A stretch of 64,000 nucleotides of DNA from a bacterium. Lineage in GTDB: Bacteria; Bacteroidota; Ignavibacteria; SZUA-365. The position numbers and the translations under genes were made by a program. The DNA lies in assembly GCA_020444325.1 (NCBI GenBank), contig JAHLLD010000016.1, positions 62,001 to 126,000 on the forward strand, in the 5' to 3' direction. Shown here piece by piece: positions 9,311 to 19,104 of this stretch. Numbering within the stretch: position 1 is the stretch's first letter; the number at the start of each line of letters is the position of its first letter. A model generated the notes under the pieces. The model was not told the DNA's origin, did no database searches, and worked only from the letters and a program-made list of their open reading frames with translations.

Positions 9311-10297
9311 ATGAACCCACAGACTTTTATTGACGACCTGAAAAGCAGGGCACAGAAACTCGAGAAGCACATTGTGTATCCGGATGCGACGGATGAGCGC
9401 GCGATTGAGGCGGCACGGATCGTGACGGATGAGAAACTTGCGAAGATCACGCTGGTTGGCGTGGAAGCAGATATTCGCGCGAAAGCCGAAGAAAAGGGCA
9501 TCAGTCTCGACGGCATTGCCATCGTGGATCCCGCGCTGAGCGAGCATATCGAAGATTTCGCGAACACATACTACGAGCTGCGCAAGCACAAGGGCATGAC
9601 GCCGGAAGAGGCGCGGAAGACGGTGGAGCATCCGCTGTTTTTCGGTGATCTGATGGTGCGCAAAGGCATCGCCGACGGCAGTGTGTCGGGCAGTCTTTCG
9701 ACCACGGGTGATGTGATCAAGGCGGGGCTCCATTGCATCGGACTCAAGGAAGGGATCAAAACCGTTTCGAGTCTCTTCGTGATGAAATTCCCGGAGAAGA
9801 TTTATGCCTTCGCCGATTGCGCCGTCCTTCCTCTGCCGGATGCGCAGCAACTGGCTGATATCACCATCAGCACGGCCGACAATTTCCATGCACTCACCGA
9901 AGAAGAACCGCTGGTCGCCATGCTCAGCTTCTCTACCAAGGGAAGTGCGAAGCATGAGCTGATCGACAAGGTGCTCGAAGCGAAGCGCATCGTGCACGAA
10001 CGCAGGCCCGATCTGAAGGTGGACGGCGAGATGCAGTTCGACGCAGCCATCATTCCCGCCATTGGCAAGAAAAAGGCGCCGGAGAGTGAAATCGCAGGCA
10101 ACGCGAACGTCCTCGTCTTCCCCGATCTCCAGGCCGGCAACATCGGTTACAAAATTGCAGAGCGTCTCGGTGGCGCGGAAGCGCTTGGACCCATCGTCCA
10201 GGGCCTCGCGCGTCCCGCCTACGACCTCTCCCGCGGCTGCTCGGTGAACGACATCGTCGTGACCACCGTGTTTAACGCCGTCATGGGCGCGGTGTAA
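9311..10297 (+). CDS. pta: Phosphate acetyltransferase
   Basis: Transfers the acetyl group between CoA and phosphate (acetyl-CoA + Pi to acetyl phosphate + CoA), linking acetyl-CoA to acetate metabolism together with acetate kinase. The product is 328 residues, the size of the short single-domain Pta. Family blocks are visible: [18 protein letters not shown] at the N-terminus, [67 protein letters not shown], and [23 protein letters not shown] near the C-terminus. No ackA is adjacent in the window. The gene is flanked on both sides by dispersed repeats R1 and R2. Confidence 0.95.
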   Translation: MNPQTFIDDLKSRAQKLEKHIVYPDATDERAIEAARIVTDEKLAKITLVGVEADIRAKAEEKGISLDGIAIVDPALSEHIEDFANTYYELRKHKGMTPEEARKTVEHPLFFGDLMVRKGIADGSVSGSLSTTGDVIKAGLHCIGLKEGIKTVSSLFVMKFPEKIYAFADCAVLPLPDAQQLADITISTADNFHALTEEEPLVAMLSFSTKGSAKHELIDKVLEAKRIVHERRPDLKVDGEMQFDAAIIPAIGKKKAPESEIAGNANVLVFPDLQAGNIGYKIAERLGGAEALGPIVQGLARPAYDLSRGCSVNDIVVTTVFNAVMGAV

Positions 10298-10301
10298 TAC
10301 T

Positions 10302-10422
10302 ATCAATGGGAACACGGGTTTTCACGGGTCTTACGGATTTCCACGGAGATTATTGCGAGCGCTTTTTCCAGTCTCCGTGGAAATCTGTACGACCTGTGAG
10401 AATCCGTGTTCTCATTGATTGA
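10302..10422. repeat. Dispersed palindromic repeat, copy R2, between convergent genes
   Basis: Compact 121-bp form: ATCAATGGGAACACGG at the left, a centre around GAGCGCTTTTTCCAG, and AATCCGTGTTCTCATTGAT at the right. It starts 5 bp after the pta stop and overlaps the last codons of the minus-strand T9SS gene, whose ...LINQ-stop lies in the repeat end. A hairpin in this place could terminate transcription from both sides. Confidence 0.8.
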
Positions 10423-12328
10423 TAAGCATTTTGCGGGTGAGGGTGCTTGTGGGGGTAGACAGGCGGTACACGTAGACTCCTGCGGGGAGGGCGTGGGTAT
10501 TGAATACCGCTGAATGGGCGCCGGGGGCGAGAGGTGCGTCGACGAGTCGTGCGATTTCCTTTCCCAGCATGTCATGTACGGTCAATGTCACCAGTCCACT
10601 TCGGATGCTGCTGAAATCTATCGTGGTCGTTCCGGTGGCGGGATTGGGGTAGTTCCGGGAAAGAGTTGTCACCATCGGGGTGTAAACTGGGGCATCCAAT
10701 CCCGTTTTCTGGAAACGAATCCGCCTGCCGATATAGCCCGGTGCGGTCGAGTCGGCGAAGACCGTATCGGTGCCGTCGGTTGCAGTGACCCACCATATCA
10801 CATCAACAAAGACGGTTGTTGGTATGCCATTGAACTCGTCGATAATACCGGCAAGCGTTCCATGATTCAGGGTGAGTCTGGGAAGCCGTCCGCCACTGTC
10901 GGATGCATAAACGCGTGTCGTGCTGCTGTCACCAAACTTCTGGAAGGTGAGGGTGTAGCGCACGCTGTCGCTGAAATATTCGTCCGAGTCAATGGAAAGA
11001 CGCACACTGTCGTACAGGTCGACAGGGTCGGGCCTTGTCCAACTGAACACCTCTTTCAATGAGGCATACACGAGCCTGATGACAGCGTTGTTCGATGGCT
11101 CGACCAGATCAAACGGCGCTGGTGGGTGGGCGAGTTGCGCAAAGGCGGGGAGGCTGCTGTTGAGTTTCTGGTCGTCGCTGCTGGTGACGAGCAGCATCTG
11201 ACCGGTGTTGCCGCGGAGGGGACGGGCGGTGTTCGCCATGAAATAGAACTCCCGGCGGCCGTTGAGCGTGATTTCGGGTGCTGTGAGGGGATGAACGCCG
11301 CTTCCGGGAACGGTGTCGATTTCGCCGGGATGCAGGGCTTCCATGCGCACACGCACGTCGTCGGTGATCGTATTGAGATAGCGATCCTGCGGGGTGAGCA
11401 GAATTTCGAAGGGACGATAAAGAAACACGGCGGGAGTGGTGGAGTCGGGCCAGGTGCATTCGAGCAAAAGCCGGTCGAGTGCACCGGCATTCCAGGTAAG
11501 GGAAGGGGATTGATGAAGATGTGCGGCCTTTCCGGGACGAAGTTCCATACGGATATCGGTTTCGGCCTTGCTGGATTGATAGCACAACCGCGCACGTCCC
11601 TTTTCAAACAGCTCACGGGGAATGATGTATTCTCGCGGATGCAGCAGAGGGATCTCTGTCCCCGAGACTATAAGACGCGACCAGGTGAAGGCGCGGGAAT
11701 CGGCGCTCCACGAATGCCTGGAGGTGTCGACATCGACGGTTGCGTCCCTTATGAAAAGGGTGACATCGCGTCCCGTTTGATCCCAGTCCTCAATCAGTGT
11801 ATCCGACCGCAGCGCCAGGAGGTCCACGCAGAGTGAATCGCCAGCTGTGAGAACGACAGGCGTATGCGCATCAGCGAAGTCGAAGGCAACGCCAACCCGT
11901 TCGTTATCATCATCCGTCAGACGCAGCCGGTATCCGGGAATGCCCGGACCGATAGGAGTGGAAGTCCCTGTGTCATCAGGCGTCGAAGCGACGACGTACC
12001 AGATGACATCGCACTCTGTGGTGTTCGGCGTTTCCATGATAATGGACATGTAGTCGAACAGCTGATTGTGCGTGACAGTCAAACTCGCCGCGCTTCCACC
12101 GCTGTCTGATGGCAGCACGATCTCGCGCTGCAGATTGTCCGCTCGCGCGAAGTGAATTTCGTACGTCGCAGACAACGCCGCGGTCAGCCAGCGAAAACGC
12201 TCATACGCATCCGACCGCGTGAGCGTGAATACCGTTTCATCCACCGGTTCCAGAAGCGCAAATGTCGATACCTGCTGCGCCTGCATCTGCGCACAGAGCA
12301 GCATAAATAAAAGGAGAAAGCGTTTCAT
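10412..12328 (-). CDS. T9SS type-A sorting-domain secreted protein
   Basis: A 638-residue exported protein. The signal peptide is MKRFLLLFMLLCAQMQAQQ, and the C-terminal ~80 residues form a T9SS type-A sorting domain (NYPNPATGTTTIDF ... VTLTVHDMLGKEIARLV ... LPAGVYVYRL ... TRKMLINQ). The middle is beta-rich and contains two similar blocks: an N-terminal FALLEPVDETVFTL...ARADNLQREIVLPSDSGG segment and a later FDLVEPSNNAVIRLV...DSGGRLPRLTLNHG segment. This suggests fibronectin-III-like duplicated domains. No catalytic motif is seen. The same block style (LLDPPDHYVLNLL...DNGMNAELSLTHG) occurs in the next minus-strand gene, so the two are probably paralogues. Likely a surface or extracellular structural or binding protein. 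Confidence 0.85.
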   Translation of the reverse strand: MKRFLLLFMLLCAQMQAQQVSTFALLEPVDETVFTLTRSDAYERFRWLTAALSATYEIHFARADNLQREIVLPSDSGGSAASLTVTHNQLFDYMSIIMETPNTTECDVIWYVVASTPDDTGTSTPIGPGIPGYRLRLTDDDNERVGVAFDFADAHTPVVLTAGDSLCVDLLALRSDTLIEDWDQTGRDVTLFIRDATVDVDTSRHSWSADSRAFTWSRLIVSGTEIPLLHPREYIIPRELFEKGRARLCYQSSKAETDIRMELRPGKAAHLHQSPSLTWNAGALDRLLLECTWPDSTTPAVFLYRPFEILLTPQDRYLNTITDDVRVRMEALHPGEIDTVPGSGVHPLTAPEITLNGRREFYFMANTARPLRGNTGQMLLVTSSDDQKLNSSLPAFAQLAHPPAPFDLVEPSNNAVIRLVYASLKEVFSWTRPDPVDLYDSVRLSIDSDEYFSDSVRYTLTFQKFGDSSTTRVYASDSGGRLPRLTLNHGTLAGIIDEFNGIPTTVFVDVIWWVTATDGTDTVFADSTAPGYIGRRIRFQKTGLDAPVYTPMVTTLSRNYPNPATGTTTIDFSSIRSGLVTLTVHDMLGKEIARLVDAPLAPGAHSAVFNTHALPAGVYVYRLSTPTSTLTRKMLINQ

Positions 12329-12385
12329 CGGCCCCCCGCGTAATCATGTATATATCCGAAAATATACTCGGAAATACTGCTACAT

Positions 12386-12609
12386 TCAATGGGAACGCGG
12401 ACGAACGCGGATATTACGGATAAATGTAGAACGCTGATTTCACAGAATTCACGGATCAAGTCGGAACACAGATCACACGAATTTCGCGGATTTTCACCGA
12501 GGTTTGGATAAATCTCATTTCCCAAACTTCCGTGTAAATCTGTGAGATCTGTGCAACCTGTGTTCAGCCCTGATCCGTCAAATCTGTGTGATCTGTGTTC
12601 CCCTTGATG
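12386..12609. repeat. Dispersed palindromic repeat, copy R3 (long composite form)
   Basis: A ~220-bp composite made of at least two overlapping units, beginning TCAATGGGAACGCGG and ending ATCTGTGTTCCCCTTGATGG, with internal TTTCACAGAATTCACGGATC and CTTCCGTGTAAATCTGTGAG. It occupies most of the 384-bp gap between the two minus-strand T9SS genes; nothing else except the terminator below and ~55 bp of promoter-side sequence was seen there. Confidence 0.75.
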
Positions 12610-12619
12610 GTATCAACAG

Positions 12620-12651
12620 AAAACCCCGCATGGTTGGGCACGCGGGGTTTT
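12620..12651 (-). terminator. Rho-independent terminator after the 12.7-14.3 kb T9SS gene
   Basis: Perfect 10-bp stem AAAACCCCGC / GCGGGGTTTT with a 12-base loop, about 60 bp downstream of the stop codon at 12713 (minus strand). Read on the minus strand the stem ends in a TTTT run. It is symmetrical enough to work in both directions. Confidence 0.85.
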
Positions 12652-12712
12652 CCTGGGTTGGGTAAAGTATAGTTTGGAGGGAATTTCTCTGCCCCCTCCG
12701 GGCATTTTCCTG

Positions 12713-14275
12713 TTACTTCATCACCACCATGCGGCGGGAGAGCACTTTGCCTTCGGCTTCGAGGCGGTAGATGTACACTCCGCTGCGAAGGGAGGAGGCG
12801 TCGTACTGCACGGTGTGCACGCCGGCGTCGAGGGTTTTGTCGACGATGGTGCCGGCTTCCTTGCCGATCAGGTCATAGACCTTGATGGACACGCTGCCGC
12901 GGCGCGTGGTGCTGAACGTGATGCTCGTGCTGGGGTTGAACGGGTTCGGATAGTTCTGCTCGAGCGCCACGGTGGTGGGACGCGGTGCGCCTTTGACACT
13001 GCTGATGGCGTCGGCGATCATGGAGATGTAATGACCGGGCGCGGGATCGCTCTTGGTCGTGTACAGTCCATCCGTCGCATTCACGTACCAGAGGAACTGG
13101 TAGAAGCGCGTCGTCTGCTGACCGCTGATATCCTTCATCAATCCCCACAGCTGTCCATGCGTCAGCGAAAGCTCGGCATTCATGCCGTTGTCATTCGATG
13201 CGATGCGATGGGCGTTGGTGAGGCTCACGCTGTCGACGATGACCCATTCGTAGGTGACGACATCGGAAACCAGATTCGTGTTGAAACGTGAAACCTGAAT
13301 GTCGGTGTACGGATCCTGCGGAACGGGTTTTTCCCAGGTGAAGTCCTGCGTACCAGCCGAGGTGAGAAGGTTGAGTACATAATGATCAGGAGGATCCAGC
13401 AGCGAGAACGCCGTGGGTGCATGCGAAAGAACTTCATAGGGATCGGTCTGACCGAAGATGCTCGGATCGTTGACTGAGTACGCGCGAATCCACTGCGTCT
13501 CGGTCGGCTTCTCACGCTCGATACGCGATGCGACCAGGTAATTCGTCAGTCCCTGAATGAACACGTCACCCGAGAAAATTTCGGCGAGACCGGGATTCTG
13601 CTGATCGAACTCACCGGGGAAGCGCGCGGAGAAGCGCGTCTTCATCGTCACTTCCGAGTAGTTGAGATAGCGGTCGCGGGGAACGACAACAATTTCGTAG
13701 GGACGCAGAAGGAATACGCCGTCAGTCGGCGGGGTCTGCGATGTGAGGTCCACAAGATAATTCGTGACTTCATCGGCCATGAAATCCACGCTGGCGGAAA
13801 CCTGATTCAGGAAGGGCAGGTCAGGCGTCACCGCGATGTACACGCCGGTATCGGCCTTGGTGACGGTCAGACAGATTTCTGCCTCGCCGTCGACGAAGTA
13901 CGTCTCGGGGATGGACCATGTGCTGTCGTCGATACGCGTCAGTTCGGTTCCGTTATGTTTGATCACGGCCCAGCTGTATCCATCGGGATCCGCATTCCAG
14001 GACTGTGTGCTGGAATCGGAGTTCGCGTCGGTATTCACCAGCGTAAGCGTCGTGGGCTGTCCGATCTGATCCCATGAGCGGATGACATTGCCGTTTTCGT
14101 CCTTTGCCGTAAGGGTGAAACACACTTCCTCACCGACAAGACGCTGCATATCGCCCATGACACCGGTTTGTTTGAATTGCACTCCTCCGTTCCCCGGACC
14201 TCCCTGTCCGGCCTGGAGCACTGCGAAGCACATTGACAAGCCAAGCGTCAAAGACAACAGGTGCCTCAATTTCAT
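12713..14275 (-). CDS. T9SS type-A sorting-domain secreted protein (paralogue of the 10.4-12.3 kb gene)
   Basis: A 520-residue exported protein starting MKLRHLLSLTLGLSMCFAVLQAGQGG, with a textbook signal peptide. GGAGG lies 8 bases before the ATG at 14275, so the longer in-frame start at 14290 is unlikely. The C-terminal sorting domain is complete: LEQNYPNPFNPSTSITF, VSIKVYDLIGKEAGTIV, LRSGVYIYRLEAEGKVLSRRMVVMK. The middle has beta-rich segments (FTLTAKDENGNVIRSWDQIG, VVPRDRYLNYSEVTMKTRF) matching counterparts in the neighbouring gene (SDTLIEDWDQTG, LTPQDRYLNTITDDVRVRM). It is preceded by a 220-bp divergent promoter region shared with the plus-strand T9SS gene and followed by an intrinsic terminator. 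Function unknown. Confidence 0.87.
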   Translation of the reverse strand: MKLRHLLSLTLGLSMCFAVLQAGQGGPGNGGVQFKQTGVMGDMQRLVGEEVCFTLTAKDENGNVIRSWDQIGQPTTLTLVNTDANSDSSTQSWNADPDGYSWAVIKHNGTELTRIDDSTWSIPETYFVDGEAEICLTVTKADTGVYIAVTPDLPFLNQVSASVDFMADEVTNYLVDLTSQTPPTDGVFLLRPYEIVVVPRDRYLNYSEVTMKTRFSARFPGEFDQQNPGLAEIFSGDVFIQGLTNYLVASRIEREKPTETQWIRAYSVNDPSIFGQTDPYEVLSHAPTAFSLLDPPDHYVLNLLTSAGTQDFTWEKPVPQDPYTDIQVSRFNTNLVSDVVTYEWVIVDSVSLTNAHRIASNDNGMNAELSLTHGQLWGLMKDISGQQTTRFYQFLWYVNATDGLYTTKSDPAPGHYISMIADAISSVKGAPRPTTVALEQNYPNPFNPSTSITFSTTRRGSVSIKVYDLIGKEAGTIVDKTLDAGVHTVQYDASSLRSGVYIYRLEAEGKVLSRRMVVMK

Positions 14276-14495
14276 ATTGTTTTCCTCCAAGCGAGTGTAT
14301 GAGTTGTAACTATTAAATCAATGTCGTGTTGGGAGTACGGTTTTCACCGAATAAAAGAATATAGCGAGGGTGCGTTGCAGGCGCAAGAGGAAAGATGCTT
14401 CCGTGGAAACCAATTTTTGTTCTTTCCGAATCGCATTGCGCGAAATGCACACTCCGGATATATTCAATCTATCAGCCAGAAAGGAAAGGGACTTC

Positions 14496-17400
14496 ATGCG
14501 TGTTGTGTCCGTTCGTTATGCCGTCCTCACAATACTGACCTTCGTTGCCGCGTTCCACCTGTCACCGGCGCAGACGGCGCTCGATTCCTTGTACAGCTAT
14601 GCCGACAACGGGGTGATCGCTGTCGGGGTGGTGCGGGCGACGGGACAATTCCGTATCGAAGCGTCAGACGGTACTCCCATCCAGTTTCAGAGCACCGGGG
14701 GAGTAACCGGCTATACGAATGTCCATATAGGTACTAACACTTTTACGAACAATTTGTTACACCGGACTGCTCCACCCTTTGGAAGCAGGGCGATGCAGGA
14801 TATCGAGGTCGAGGAGCTGTCGGATCGTGTCCGTGTACGCGCAAGACTGTCGGCAGGGAAGGATGTCCTGCTTTTTCAACAGGATTTCATCCCTTCCATG
14901 GACGGCGATTACGCGTACATCAACATCATCACGGAACTCGAGAATGTGACGGGACATGCAGTATCGGCCGGTGCGCTGCTCATGCAGGATGTGATGATCG
15001 GGGATGAGGATGTGGTCGATATGGAGGTCGACGGCAGCGCGGTAACGACGGAACGCTCCTGGTTCGATTCTGCTGTGCCTGCCGGGTGGGAAGCAACCGC
15101 GGCGGGAAATGGCATCGTGGTGCGGGGACGGCTGCAGAGTGCGACGGCGGACCCTCCCGATCAATTCGTCGTCGGCAACTGGCAGTACGACGGCTACCTC
15201 GGTGCGGCGGTGTGGGATTACACGGCGTCGGGACGCACGATCGTCGATCACGCGACGCTGCTGCAGTGGAATGCTCAGCCAATCGCGTCCGGTGCCACGC
15301 GCAGTCTGCGCACGGACTACGGCTTCCTGGCTACGCGGGAGGCGTTGCTTACATGCTCGCTTCCTGCACTTGTGGTGAACGAGGACAGTTCCGCGTTCAC
15401 GCCATATCCCATTCCCGCCACGGCAACGGTGACGAACATCGGATCTCTGCCGCTCAGCAATATTGATGTGAAGATCGCCCTGCCGCCTGAGTTGATGCTG
15501 GCGGCGGGGGAGAGTGCGATCAAGAGCATTGCGGGACCTCTGAGCCCAGGTTCCAGTATGCCGCTGCAGTGGCTCTGTGACGCTGCGACGGTGGATACGG
15601 CGACACCGGTGAGGGTAGATTTTTCCATCATCGCTCCACCGGAGCTCACGGCGCAATGCAGTGCGCAGACCGTGCTGCCGCCCGTGGCGACGATGGATTT
15701 CGTCATCGACTGCGGCGACACCGTCGTCCTCAAACGCAGTGAAGAGGGACTCGGCTATACACCGGATCCATTTTCCGTATCCGTGCTCGTGCGCAATACC
15801 GGGGGACGCGCGCTGCGATCGCTGCAGGCGGAACTGCAACTCCCGTCATCGCTCGTCCTGGCCACTGGCAGTCTCACCGTGCCCGTGCTTCCCGATCCCC
15901 TGCTTCCCGGCAGTGTCGCCGTTGTCAGCTGGCAGCTCCGCGGTATTCAGCAATTGCAGTCCGTCACCGCCACGTATACGGTGCGCGTGTTCGGACAGGA
16001 GCTGGAACGCCAGTGCAGTAACGAGGTGCTGCTTCCCCCGTATTCGGAAGAGCCCTGCATGGAACCCGGCACCAATACGGCGGGTACGGATTTCTGGATT
16101 GGCTTTCTTCCCGATCTCGTCGGCTCGGCCGACGTGTACCTCCGCGTTTTTATCTCCGCGCCGTCGGGCGCCGAGGTCACCCTGCGTTCGTCGGTCGACA
16201 ACAGCATCGAGCATCTCTCCATTCCCGCCGGCGCGATGAAAAGCCTGGAGGTCGCCGCGGAACACAATGCGATTCCCGTGGAAATACCCGCGCAGAAGGG
16301 ATTGCGTCTTCAGAGCACAACACCCGTGCATGTATTTGCGGGGAATTTCCGTGATCGCCATTCGGATGGGATGACAATTCTCCCGACGCATGCACTCGGG
16401 ACGAGGTATGTGACGGCGGGATACAACTTCGCTGAAGCCTATGAGCATTTCAGCGTCATGGCGACCGAGGACGGCACCGTGGTGAGTATTACGCCGAGCG
16501 CGATGACCTCCCTGCTGCGTCCACCGGGATTGGCTTTCGACGTGACACTGAACGCGGGTGAAGTGTACTATGTAAAATCCTATGTCGCGGGATCCGGGGG
16601 GTCGGTTACCGGCTCCGTGATCGAATCGTCGCATCCCGTGGCCGTGTTTTCCGGGGCGGAATCCGGATGGGTGCCTGATCAGGGCAATCGCCTCGACTTT
16701 CTCAATCCTCTCGCTGAGCAGATGATTCCCGTGCGTTATCTCGGGACGGAATATGTTGCCGTACCCTTCCGTTCCCGCAGACGCGGGGATACCTATCGCG
16801 TCGTCGCGACGGAAGACAATACCAGCTATACCGTCAATGGTGGACCAGCGATTTCCCTGCCTGCGGAGGGGAGCTGGCATGAGGATATCCTCTCAACTCC
16901 CTCACTGATCGAAGCGGACAAGCCCGTGCTGGTTGCACAGTATGCGAATTCCGCCACCTGGGATGCTTCGACCAATGAATACGGTGACGGCTCGATGCTG
17001 CTGCTCGTGCCAACCGACCGCTTCATGAGCTGTCACTACTTTCCTGCAGGCATGCTGCTGGCGGATGCTGCCCTGGTGACGAATACCAGCGTCTCGGTCA
17101 ACAGCGACAGCTGGCTCGAGGTGGACGATACACCGCAGCTTGCATCATCGACGTTTACCGCCGAATGCATGGTGAATGCAAACGGCAGTGGGGCGGTGAT
17201 GTCACGCTTTGCCGGCGGGAACGCGGCCTGGGAAGTGCAGTATGATTTCAACCGCGCCCGCCTCGCGCTGGCCGTGGGACGTCCCCCTTTGCAGCAGCTG
17301 TTCTACACAAGCGACAATGTGCTTTTGCCCGGACGCTGGCGGCATGTGGCACTGGTCATGAATGGTTCTGCGGGATATGCGAAACTGTATCTCGGGGGAC

Positions 17401-18278
17401 AGGAGGTACTCAATGCGAGTTTTACCGGACAGGATTTTGCGGGCAGCGGTGGCGGCGTGGCCTTCGGCGGCGTGTACAACGTATCAAATCAATCCCTCTT
17501 CTGGGGACAGCTGGATGAATGCCGGTACTGGCAGATTGAACGCAGCGCCGCGCAGCTGCGTGCTGCGATGGACGGAAGGCTCAGTGCGCTCGATCGTGCT
17601 GGACTCGTGGGGTACTGGGCGTTCTGTGACGGATACAAAGACCAGAGCGGATTGGGACAGGACATGCATCCAAAGGGCAATCCGGTTCTTCAACCCAGCT
17701 GGGGACTTTCAGCGAACTACAATTGCGAGGCGCAGGACGATTCTAATTTTGTCAACCTCGTCGCTCCAGCCACGGCACAGTCCGCAATCACGGTGAATTA
17801 CGTGCCCCTGCCGTCGAACGCCTTTTCCCCGATCTCCGGCGGATGGACCTATGCCAGACTGAAGCTGCCCACAGGCATCAATCGCATCGAAACCAGCGAC
17901 GCAGCCGGAATCGGTGCCAGCAGCTATGGCTTCGCTTACCACGACGCGTACACCACATACACGGGTTTCCGCGTGTCGTCACAGACGCAGTCTGCTGGCG
18001 TCATCCCAGCTGCGCAGTCGCTGCAGCTGCATGCTCCCTATCCGTCACCACTGCAGGGAACGGGTACCGTCACGTTCACGCTGCCACGTTCCGGTCAGAC
18101 ACGGCTGCTGCTCTGTGATATGCTCGGTCGCGTGCGCAGCGTGCTGCTCGATGCCGACATGCGAGCAGGGGAGCACCACGTCGCCATAAATCTGCGCAAT
18201 ATTTCCAGCGGTACGTATATCCTTCGGCTGATTTCCGGAGAAAAGGAGTCGCAGCGCACTATTGTACTTCTGCGTTGA
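14496..18278 (+). CDS. Giant T9SS secreted protein with Ig-like, IgGFc-binding-like and LamG-like domains
   Basis: A 1260-residue exported protein. The start at 14496 follows AAAGGGA and gives the signal peptide MRVVSVRYAVLTILTFVAAFHLSPAQ; an in-frame ATG at 14370 would bury it. In order: an N-terminal beta-domain; two CARDB-like modules beginning with a cysteine (for example DCGDTVVLKRSEEGLGYTPD and the NTGGRALRSLQAELQLPSSL part); a segment from about residue 520 (GTDFWIGFLPDLVGSADVYL) that resembles the IgGFc-binding N-terminal domain; a LamG/concanavalin-like domain around 870-1030 (WLEVDDTPQLASSTFTAECM ... LPGRWRHVALVMNGSAGYAKLYLGG); and a C-terminal type-A sorting domain (PYPSPLQGTGTVTFTLP ... 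LLLCDMLGRVRSV ... GTYILRLISG). Probably a surface adhesin-like protein. It heads a run of same-strand genes, 22 bp before the beta-barrel gene. Confidence 0.85.
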   Translation: MRVVSVRYAVLTILTFVAAFHLSPAQTALDSLYSYADNGVIAVGVVRATGQFRIEASDGTPIQFQSTGGVTGYTNVHIGTNTFTNNLLHRTAPPFGSRAMQDIEVEELSDRVRVRARLSAGKDVLLFQQDFIPSMDGDYAYINIITELENVTGHAVSAGALLMQDVMIGDEDVVDMEVDGSAVTTERSWFDSAVPAGWEATAAGNGIVVRGRLQSATADPPDQFVVGNWQYDGYLGAAVWDYTASGRTIVDHATLLQWNAQPIASGATRSLRTDYGFLATREALLTCSLPALVVNEDSSAFTPYPIPATATVTNIGSLPLSNIDVKIALPPELMLAAGESAIKSIAGPLSPGSSMPLQWLCDAATVDTATPVRVDFSIIAPPELTAQCSAQTVLPPVATMDFVIDCGDTVVLKRSEEGLGYTPDPFSVSVLVRNTGGRALRSLQAELQLPSSLVLATGSLTVPVLPDPLLPGSVAVVSWQLRGIQQLQSVTATYTVRVFGQELERQCSNEVLLPPYSEEPCMEPGTNTAGTDFWIGFLPDLVGSADVYLRVFISAPSGAEVTLRSSVDNSIEHLSIPAGAMKSLEVAAEHNAIPVEIPAQKGLRLQSTTPVHVFAGNFRDRHSDGMTILPTHALGTRYVTAGYNFAEAYEHFSVMATEDGTVVSITPSAMTSLLRPPGLAFDVTLNAGEVYYVKSYVAGSGGSVTGSVIESSHPVAVFSGAESGWVPDQGNRLDFLNPLAEQMIPVRYLGTEYVAVPFRSRRRGDTYRVVATEDNTSYTVNGGPAISLPAEGSWHEDILSTPSLIEADKPVLVAQYANSATWDASTNEYGDGSMLLLVPTDRFMSCHYFPAGMLLADAALVTNTSVSVNSDSWLEVDDTPQLASSTFTAECMVNANGSGAVMSRFAGGNAAWEVQYDFNRARLALAVGRPPLQQLFYTSDNVLLPGRWRHVALVMNGSAGYAKLYLGGQEVLNASFTGQDFAGSGGGVAFGGVYNVSNQSLFWGQLDECRYWQIERSAAQLRAAMDGRLSALDRAGLVGYWAFCDGYKDQSGLGQDMHPKGNPVLQPSWGLSANYNCEAQDDSNFVNLVAPATAQSAITVNYVPLPSNAFSPISGGWTYARLKLPTGINRIETSDAAGIGASSYGFAYHDAYTTYTGFRVSSQTQSAGVIPAAQSLQLHAPYPSPLQGTGTVTFTLPRSGQTRLLLCDMLGRVRSVLLDADMRAGEHHVAINLRNISSGTYILRLISGEKESQRTIVLLR

Positions 18279-18300
18279 TCTGTGTATTCTGGCAACACCT

Positions 18301-19101
18301 ATGAAAACGCATCGTATACTCCTCTTGTGTCTTTTCCTGTTCTGCACATGCGTCCCTGCGACGCTGCAGGCACAGTTCCGTTCGGATACGCCCTTGCGCT
18401 CCGCTGCAGCACCCTATGAGAGCGACATTCTCTCCGCGCGTCCCGTGCGCTATGTGCTGGGACTCGGTCCCGGGGCAATGTACTACACACACGACGGCAG
18501 TTTCTCGCCATCCTGTGACTGCAATTTCAGCGACCAGAGTGACACGCAATTCCATTTCGCCGGGGAATTCCTCGTGCAGTATCCCAAGCTCGGATTCGCG
18601 TACGGCGTGCTCGTGACGTACTACGACGTTTCCGCTGAATTTTCGCGCGAGGAAGTGCGTCCCTCCATCGTTGTCGGAGATGATCCGCCCATCGATGTCG
18701 AGTACCGCAACACGTCCAACGTCACCCTGCAATGGCTGAGCGTCACGCCGGAATTTCTCTGGTACATCCCGCGCAGCAGTGCGTTTTTGATGGCGGGACT
18801 CGAACTCGGCTTTCCGCTCGACGCACGTTACGATCACATTGAGCACATCCTGACACCGGGTATCACCTATTACGACGGCAACACCGACAATGTGCTGGTC
18901 GAGGAAAGTGACATCCCTGACGGAACGCGCATGCGTTTCGCCATTGCTCTCGGACTCGGTTATGAAATTCATCTTGGTCCCTCGGTTTCCATCACGCCGC
19001 ATGCAGGTCTCAATCTGCCGCTGACCACGGTGTCGTCTACTGACGACAGCTGGCGCGTGACGACTGCCTACGGACTGCTTATGCTACAACTCAGACTCTG
19101 A
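18301..19101 (+). CDS. Outer-membrane beta-barrel protein
   Basis: A 266-residue protein with a signal peptide (MKTHRILLLCLFLFCTCVPATLQAQ), followed by alternating amphipathic strands characteristic of an 8- to 10-strand outer-membrane barrel: YVLGLGPGAMYYTHDGSF, TQFHFAGEFLVQYPKLGFAYGVLVTYYDV, FLMAGLELGFPLDARY, RMRFAIALGLGYEIHLGPSVSITPHAGLNLPL and a C-terminal strand ending in L-R-L. It lies 22 bp after the giant T9SS gene and 3 bp before the PorE-like lipoprotein, so it is probably co-transcribed. A PorP/SprF-like or PorF-like role in the T9SS is possible from context, but no specific motif proves it. Confidence 0.75.
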   Translation: MKTHRILLLCLFLFCTCVPATLQAQFRSDTPLRSAAAPYESDILSARPVRYVLGLGPGAMYYTHDGSFSPSCDCNFSDQSDTQFHFAGEFLVQYPKLGFAYGVLVTYYDVSAEFSREEVRPSIVVGDDPPIDVEYRNTSNVTLQWLSVTPEFLWYIPRSSAFLMAGLELGFPLDARYDHIEHILTPGITYYDGNTDNVLVEESDIPDGTRMRFAIALGLGYEIHLGPSVSITPHAGLNLPLTTVSSTDDSWRVTTAYGLLMLQLRL

Positions 19102-19104
19102 TAC